The position numbers were made by a program, and so were the translations under genes. The notes beneath the pieces are model-generated. The model ran no database searches. It was not told the origin of the DNA and saw only the letters and a program-made list of their open reading frames with translations. A DNA stretch of 64,000 nt from Bradyrhizobium erythrophlei. GTDB taxonomy: Bacteria; Pseudomonadota; Alphaproteobacteria; Rhizobiales; Xanthobacteraceae. Positions 60,962 through 64,000 of this stretch are shown one piece after another (within the stretch, counting starts at the first letter, position 1; each line of letters begins with the position of its first letter). Where the stretch lies: positions 8,899,001 to 8,963,000 of the forward strand of contig NZ_LT670818.1 in assembly GCF_900129505.1 (NCBI RefSeq). The letters run 5' to 3'.

Positions 60962-61275
60962 CTTTTTCCTCCGGACCTATTCGACCAATGTCTCAACCAT
61001 TGTGCGCGTGGGTTATTCCACGGCCCAGCCTTTTGCGTTTCCCCGGTTATCTTCTTGGAAGGTTCGCCCAACAGAGCTCCCGGCAAGGCAAGCCAACGCC
61101 GGGAGCGATTCGAACATGGCGGCGCGCCGCAGCGTTCTCAATTAAAAATCAATTTAGGATTTCGAAAATGCATTTGCAGCGGAGCAGTCCAAATCCTGGG
61201 CCGACTCACTTGATCAACGATCGGTGAAACCTCTTGAGCGTCGACTCAAGATTGCTTGAGCAAGATCGCTGGACG
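60962..61275. other. Intergenic region between cytochrome c and DUF305 genes
   Basis: About 310 bases with no supported gene. It separates the sulfite-dehydrogenase pair from the DUF305 group and probably holds the promoter of the latter, but no definite element was recognised. Confidence 0.5.
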
Positions 61276-61620
61276 CTATTTCTCGCCCTTGATGCGATCC
61301 AGATAGTCGACAATCGCGCCGACGTCCTCCGGCGCAACCGGGGCCTTGTAGGCGGTAATCATCTTGTTGACCTCCGCCGTCCACGCCTGCCTCGACAATG
61401 CCGGCTGGTTCAACACCATGCCTGCGGAGTGGCAGGCTAGACAATTGTTGTTGATCGCGGCCGCCCCCGATCCCTGGAACATCCTGTCGCTCTCCGGCAG
61501 GTCGACCTTGACCGGCTTCAATTCCACAGGCGATGCGGCGCGCGCGACGGAGAGCATCGATAGCGCGCCCAAAAGAGTCCCCAAAATAACAATGACGGCT
61601 GGCGGAAGGTGGCGAAACAT
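61276..61620 (-). CDS. Cytochrome c subunit of sulfite dehydrogenase (SorB-like)
   Basis: A 114-residue exported cytochrome: signal peptide (VIVILGTLLGALSMLSVARA), one CxxCH heme site (NCLACHSAG), and a distal Met in the region following (candidate Met in VNKMITAYKAP). It lies 12 bases after the SorA-type gene and would accept its electrons. SorB name is by context. Confidence 0.88.
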   Translation of the reverse strand: MFRHLPPAVIVILGTLLGALSMLSVARAASPVELKPVKVDLPESDRMFQGSGAAAINNNCLACHSAGMVLNQPALSRQAWTAEVNKMITAYKAPVAPEDVGAIVDYLDRIKGEK

Positions 61621-61632
61621 GGCGGTGCTCCG

Positions 61633-62883
61633 TCAGACGGCGATGAGGTTCACGGATTCCACGACATTGCGCATGAAGCCGGCGGGATTCCAGTTCGGCG
61701 TATCCGGTTGCGCCACGCCATTGACGTTGGTGCAGCGGGTCATCACGGTATAGGCGCCGGCCGAGGGCAGCGTGATTTGCGCGCCCCACTGCCGAAAACC
61801 GTATTTTCCCTTGTCTTCACCCAGTTGCGCCTGGCGCCAGCTTTGGCCGCGGTCGATGGAATAGTCGACCTTGGCCACCCCGCAATCACCGCCGAATGCA
61901 ATGCCGCGCAAGCTCGTCTGTGCTGCCGCCTTCACCTTCTGGCCCGAGGGAATGTTGGTGACAAAGGATCTCGGCACCATCCGGCTGATCGGGATCATCT
62001 TCACACCGGATTCGCCCGGCGTGACGCTGGCGTGCGGCGTGTCGGGAATCGTGTAGGCCACTTTGGTCCAGTAATTGGTGTCGGGCTGGTCCAGCACCTC
62101 GATATCGCTGAGCATCTTGACCCAATAGGTCGCGTACCAGCCGGGCACCACGAGCCGCAGCGGAAAGCCGTTCACCAGCGGTAGTTGCTGGCCGTTCATG
62201 GCATAGGCGATCATCACCTCGCCGTCGCGCGCATGCTCGATGTCGAGCGATTTCATGAAATGCGGCGCATCCGAAACCACGGGCTCGTCGAGCCCCTTGA
62301 ACCGCACCTGCAGCGCACCCGGCTTGACGCCGGCTCTATCCAGCACGTCCTTCAGTCGAACCCCGGTCCAGAGCGCATTACCCATGGCGCCGTTGGCCCA
62401 TTCCCCGCCGGGCACGCGGGGCTCGAAGAAGCCGCGCGAATTACCCGAGCACTGGTTCACCGCGGCGAGATCGACACTTGGCAACCCATGCAGGATATCG
62501 TTGAGGGACAGCGACAGGGTCTGGTTGACATGACCGCGGACGTTCAGGACGAACTTGGCGGGATCGATATCGGTCGGGATCACCGCCCAGTGCCAGCGCA
62601 CATAGAATTGGTCAGCCGGGGTGAAGACCCCTTTGTCGAAAACTTCAAACGGCGTTTCCAGCAAAGGCGGGCGGGTCCGCTGCAGGATCATCGGCCCCTT
62701 CTCCGGAAACGCCGATGTGATCGGCCGCGCGCCGGGACCGCCGGGCAGCGGAAGCTCCGTCATGGTTTCCGCCAGCGCGCGGCTCGAGCGCGCGAAGTTC
62801 GAAAGGGCGATGGCACCGACGCCGGCCGTTCCGAGCAATCGCCGTCGCGTGATCGCGTGGTGAAGAGGACCGGTCTCAGCCAT
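61633..62883 (-). CDS. Molybdenum sulfite dehydrogenase (SorA-like)
   Basis: A 416-residue Tat-exported oxidoreductase: twin-arginine leader TRRRLLGTAGVGAIALS, a sulfite-oxidase-family Moco domain with the molybdenum-ligating Cys145 (AVNQCSGNSRGFF), GVRLKDVLDRAG, and a C-terminal dimerisation domain (VKAAAQTSLRGIAFGGD, VDYSIDRGQSWRQAQL). With the adjacent cytochrome it should oxidise sulfite to sulfate in the periplasm. First gene of the minus-strand run. Confidence 0.92.
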   Translation of the reverse strand: MAETGPLHHAITRRRLLGTAGVGAIALSNFARSSRALAETMTELPLPGGPGARPITSAFPEKGPMILQRTRPPLLETPFEVFDKGVFTPADQFYVRWHWAVIPTDIDPAKFVLNVRGHVNQTLSLSLNDILHGLPSVDLAAVNQCSGNSRGFFEPRVPGGEWANGAMGNALWTGVRLKDVLDRAGVKPGALQVRFKGLDEPVVSDAPHFMKSLDIEHARDGEVMIAYAMNGQQLPLVNGFPLRLVVPGWYATYWVKMLSDIEVLDQPDTNYWTKVAYTIPDTPHASVTPGESGVKMIPISRMVPRSFVTNIPSGQKVKAAAQTSLRGIAFGGDCGVAKVDYSIDRGQSWRQAQLGEDKGKYGFRQWGAQITLPSAGAYTVMTRCTNVNGVAQPDTPNWNPAGFMRNVVESVNLIAV

Positions 62884-63152
62884 TTACTCCTCCGGAAAAG
62901 TTCCAGTTCTCGCCCTGATAACCCCAGCCTGTCCATCACCCGTCCATCAACAGATGGTGACAGCGGACGGGAACGCCATCGCGAGATCGGGCGAATCTGG
63001 AATCGGGCGAATCTGGAACCCGGTCATCGAACGCAATCAAATAAATCCCTTTTTAGTCGAACTCCCGCACCGGCATGACCATTTTCATCGCAACGATCGA
63101 AATCAACGGCGTGCACTTCGGTCGCGCCGCCGTCATTTGCAGGAGTTGAACG

Positions 63153-64000
63153 ATGAACCGCATTCCCTCCCATCATACCAGCATGGAATTCGTCGATATT
63201 CCCGGAACCTCCATTCGCGCCTCGCGCGTCGCGCTGGGGACGTGGGCGATGGGCGGTTGGATGTGGGGCGGCAGCAACGAGAGCGACGCCGTCAGCGCCA
63301 TCCACGCCGCGATCGACCGCGGCATCAACCTCATCGACACCGCGCCGGTCTACGGCTTCGGCCGGTCAGAGGAAATCGTCGGCAAGGCGCTGGCCGAGCG
63401 CGGACGGCGCAAGCGCGTCTACATCGCCACCAAGGTCGGACTCGACTGGAAAGACGGCAAGCCGTTTCGCAACGCCAGCAAGGCACGGATCATCGCGGAG
63501 GCCGAAGCGTCCCTCCGGCGTCTGCAGACCGACGTCATTGATCTCTATCAGGTGCACTGGCCGGATCCGAACACCCCGATCGCGGAAGTTGCCGACGCCA
63601 TGGGCGAACTGCATCGAACCGGAAAGATTCGCGCCATCGGCGTCAGCAATTTCACCCCGGCGCAGATGACGGAATTTCGCAAGGTAGCGCCGCTGCACAC
63701 CGCGCAGCCGCCCTACAATCTGTTCGAACGCGCCATCGAACAGGACGTGCTTCCCTATTGCCGCGCGCAAGACATCGCCGTGCTGGCCTACGGCTCGCTG
63801 TGCCGCGGGTTGTTGTCCGGCGGCATGTCGCGAACGACCCGGTTTGCGGGCGATGATCTGCGCAAGAACGATCCGAAGTTTCGCGAACCGCGATACGAGC
63901 AGTATCTCGCCGCGGTCGAGAAACTCGACCAATTCGCGCAAGACCGCTTCGGCAGGCGGGTGATTCACCTGGCCGCGCGCTGGGTGCTCGACCGCGGCGA
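63153..64000 (+). CDS. Aldo/keto reductase (partial)
   Basis: The frame starts at ATG 63153 behind AGGAG and runs off the right edge (about 282 residues). AKR features: VALGTWAMGGWMWGG, INLIDTAPVYGFGRSEEIVG with the catalytic Tyr, TKVGLDW with Lys, IDLYQVHWPDP and GKIRAIGVSNF. It should reduce carbonyls with NADPH. ATG 63183 is an alternative start. Confidence 0.92.
   Translation, partial: MNRIPSHHTSMEFVDIPGTSIRASRVALGTWAMGGWMWGGSNESDAVSAIHAAIDRGINLIDTAPVYGFGRSEEIVGKALAERGRRKRVYIATKVGLDWKDGKPFRNASKARIIAEAEASLRRLQTDVIDLYQVHWPDPNTPIAEVADAMGELHRTGKIRAIGVSNFTPAQMTEFRKVAPLHTAQPPYNLFERAIEQDVLPYCRAQDIAVLAYGSLCRGLLSGGMSRTTRFAGDDLRKNDPKFREPRYEQYLAAVEKLDQFAQDRFGRRVIHLAARWVLDRG

Overview
The window is high-GC alphaproteobacterial chromosome and looks like Bradyrhizobium or a close relative such as Rhodopseudomonas or Afipia. 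The grounds are the codon and gene style, a GcrA-type protein, an orphan Flp pilin, a rhizobial-type C-P lyase locus, and an interspersed repeat of a kind I recall from Bradyrhizobium genomes (31.7-32.3 kb). No rRNA, tRNA, CRISPR array, integrase or transposase was recognised. Two genes run off the window ends: a GlxA-type regulator on the left and an aldo/keto reductase on the right.

Left part (1-20.6 kb): a GlxA-like regulator diverges from a four-gene operon (GNAT-like protein, MFS transporter, YqcI/YcgG-family putative heme N-hydroxylase, cupin) that looks like a compact natural-product locus. Small secreted or hypothetical genes follow. A type III polyketide synthase, an isoprenylcysteine-methyltransferase-like enzyme and a DHA2 exporter form the next operon and suggest alkylpyrone or alkylresorcinol-type chemistry. 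Then come an SPFH protein, an ABM-domain protein, two alpha/beta hydrolases, a DUF4345-like membrane protein divergent from a TetR regulator across a palindromic operator, a BamA-like outer-membrane protein, a PilZ protein, a second ICMT-like protein and an orphan Flp pilin.

Middle part (20.8-36 kb): a phage-like regulatory island holds an S24 (CI/LexA-like) repressor divergent from an overlapping operon that includes a GcrA-like and a DUF1376 protein. The repressor gene is flanked on both sides by paired copies of one 19-bp operator. Several short genes between 19.3 and 26.8 kb each carry single-base frame disruptions at short base runs, indicating decay or sequence errors. Catabolic genes follow: a CMD-family protein, a DJ-1/PfpI protein, a class III CoA transferase with a CitE-like lyase, a quinone oxidoreductase, a tannase/feruloyl-esterase family enzyme with a 62-bp GA microsatellite in its upstream region, and an RraA-like protein.

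C-P lyase locus (36.2-50.5 kb): phnG-H-I-J-K-L-M-N plus an FMN-binding PPOX-type protein on the minus strand, divergent phnF, then phnC-D-E-E on the minus strand, and divergent from phnC a hexapeptide acetyltransferase, a second phnM and a DUF1045 2H-phosphoesterase-like gene. Candidate Pho boxes precede phnG, phnC and the acetyltransferase unit, and a perfect 13-bp inverted repeat in front of phnG is the likely PhnF operator. Together the genes would import phosphonates, transfer them to ribose, cleave the C-P bond and feed ribose phosphates to metabolism under phosphate limitation.

Right part (50.6-64 kb): a codirectional minus-strand run of a SorA-type sulfite dehydrogenase and its cytochrome c, a DUF305 protein, a YVTN-type beta-propeller, an RND pump with its adaptor, a Thr/Ser/Pro-rich secreted protein and an OmpR/histidine-kinase pair. 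This resembles an envelope-stress or efflux locus.
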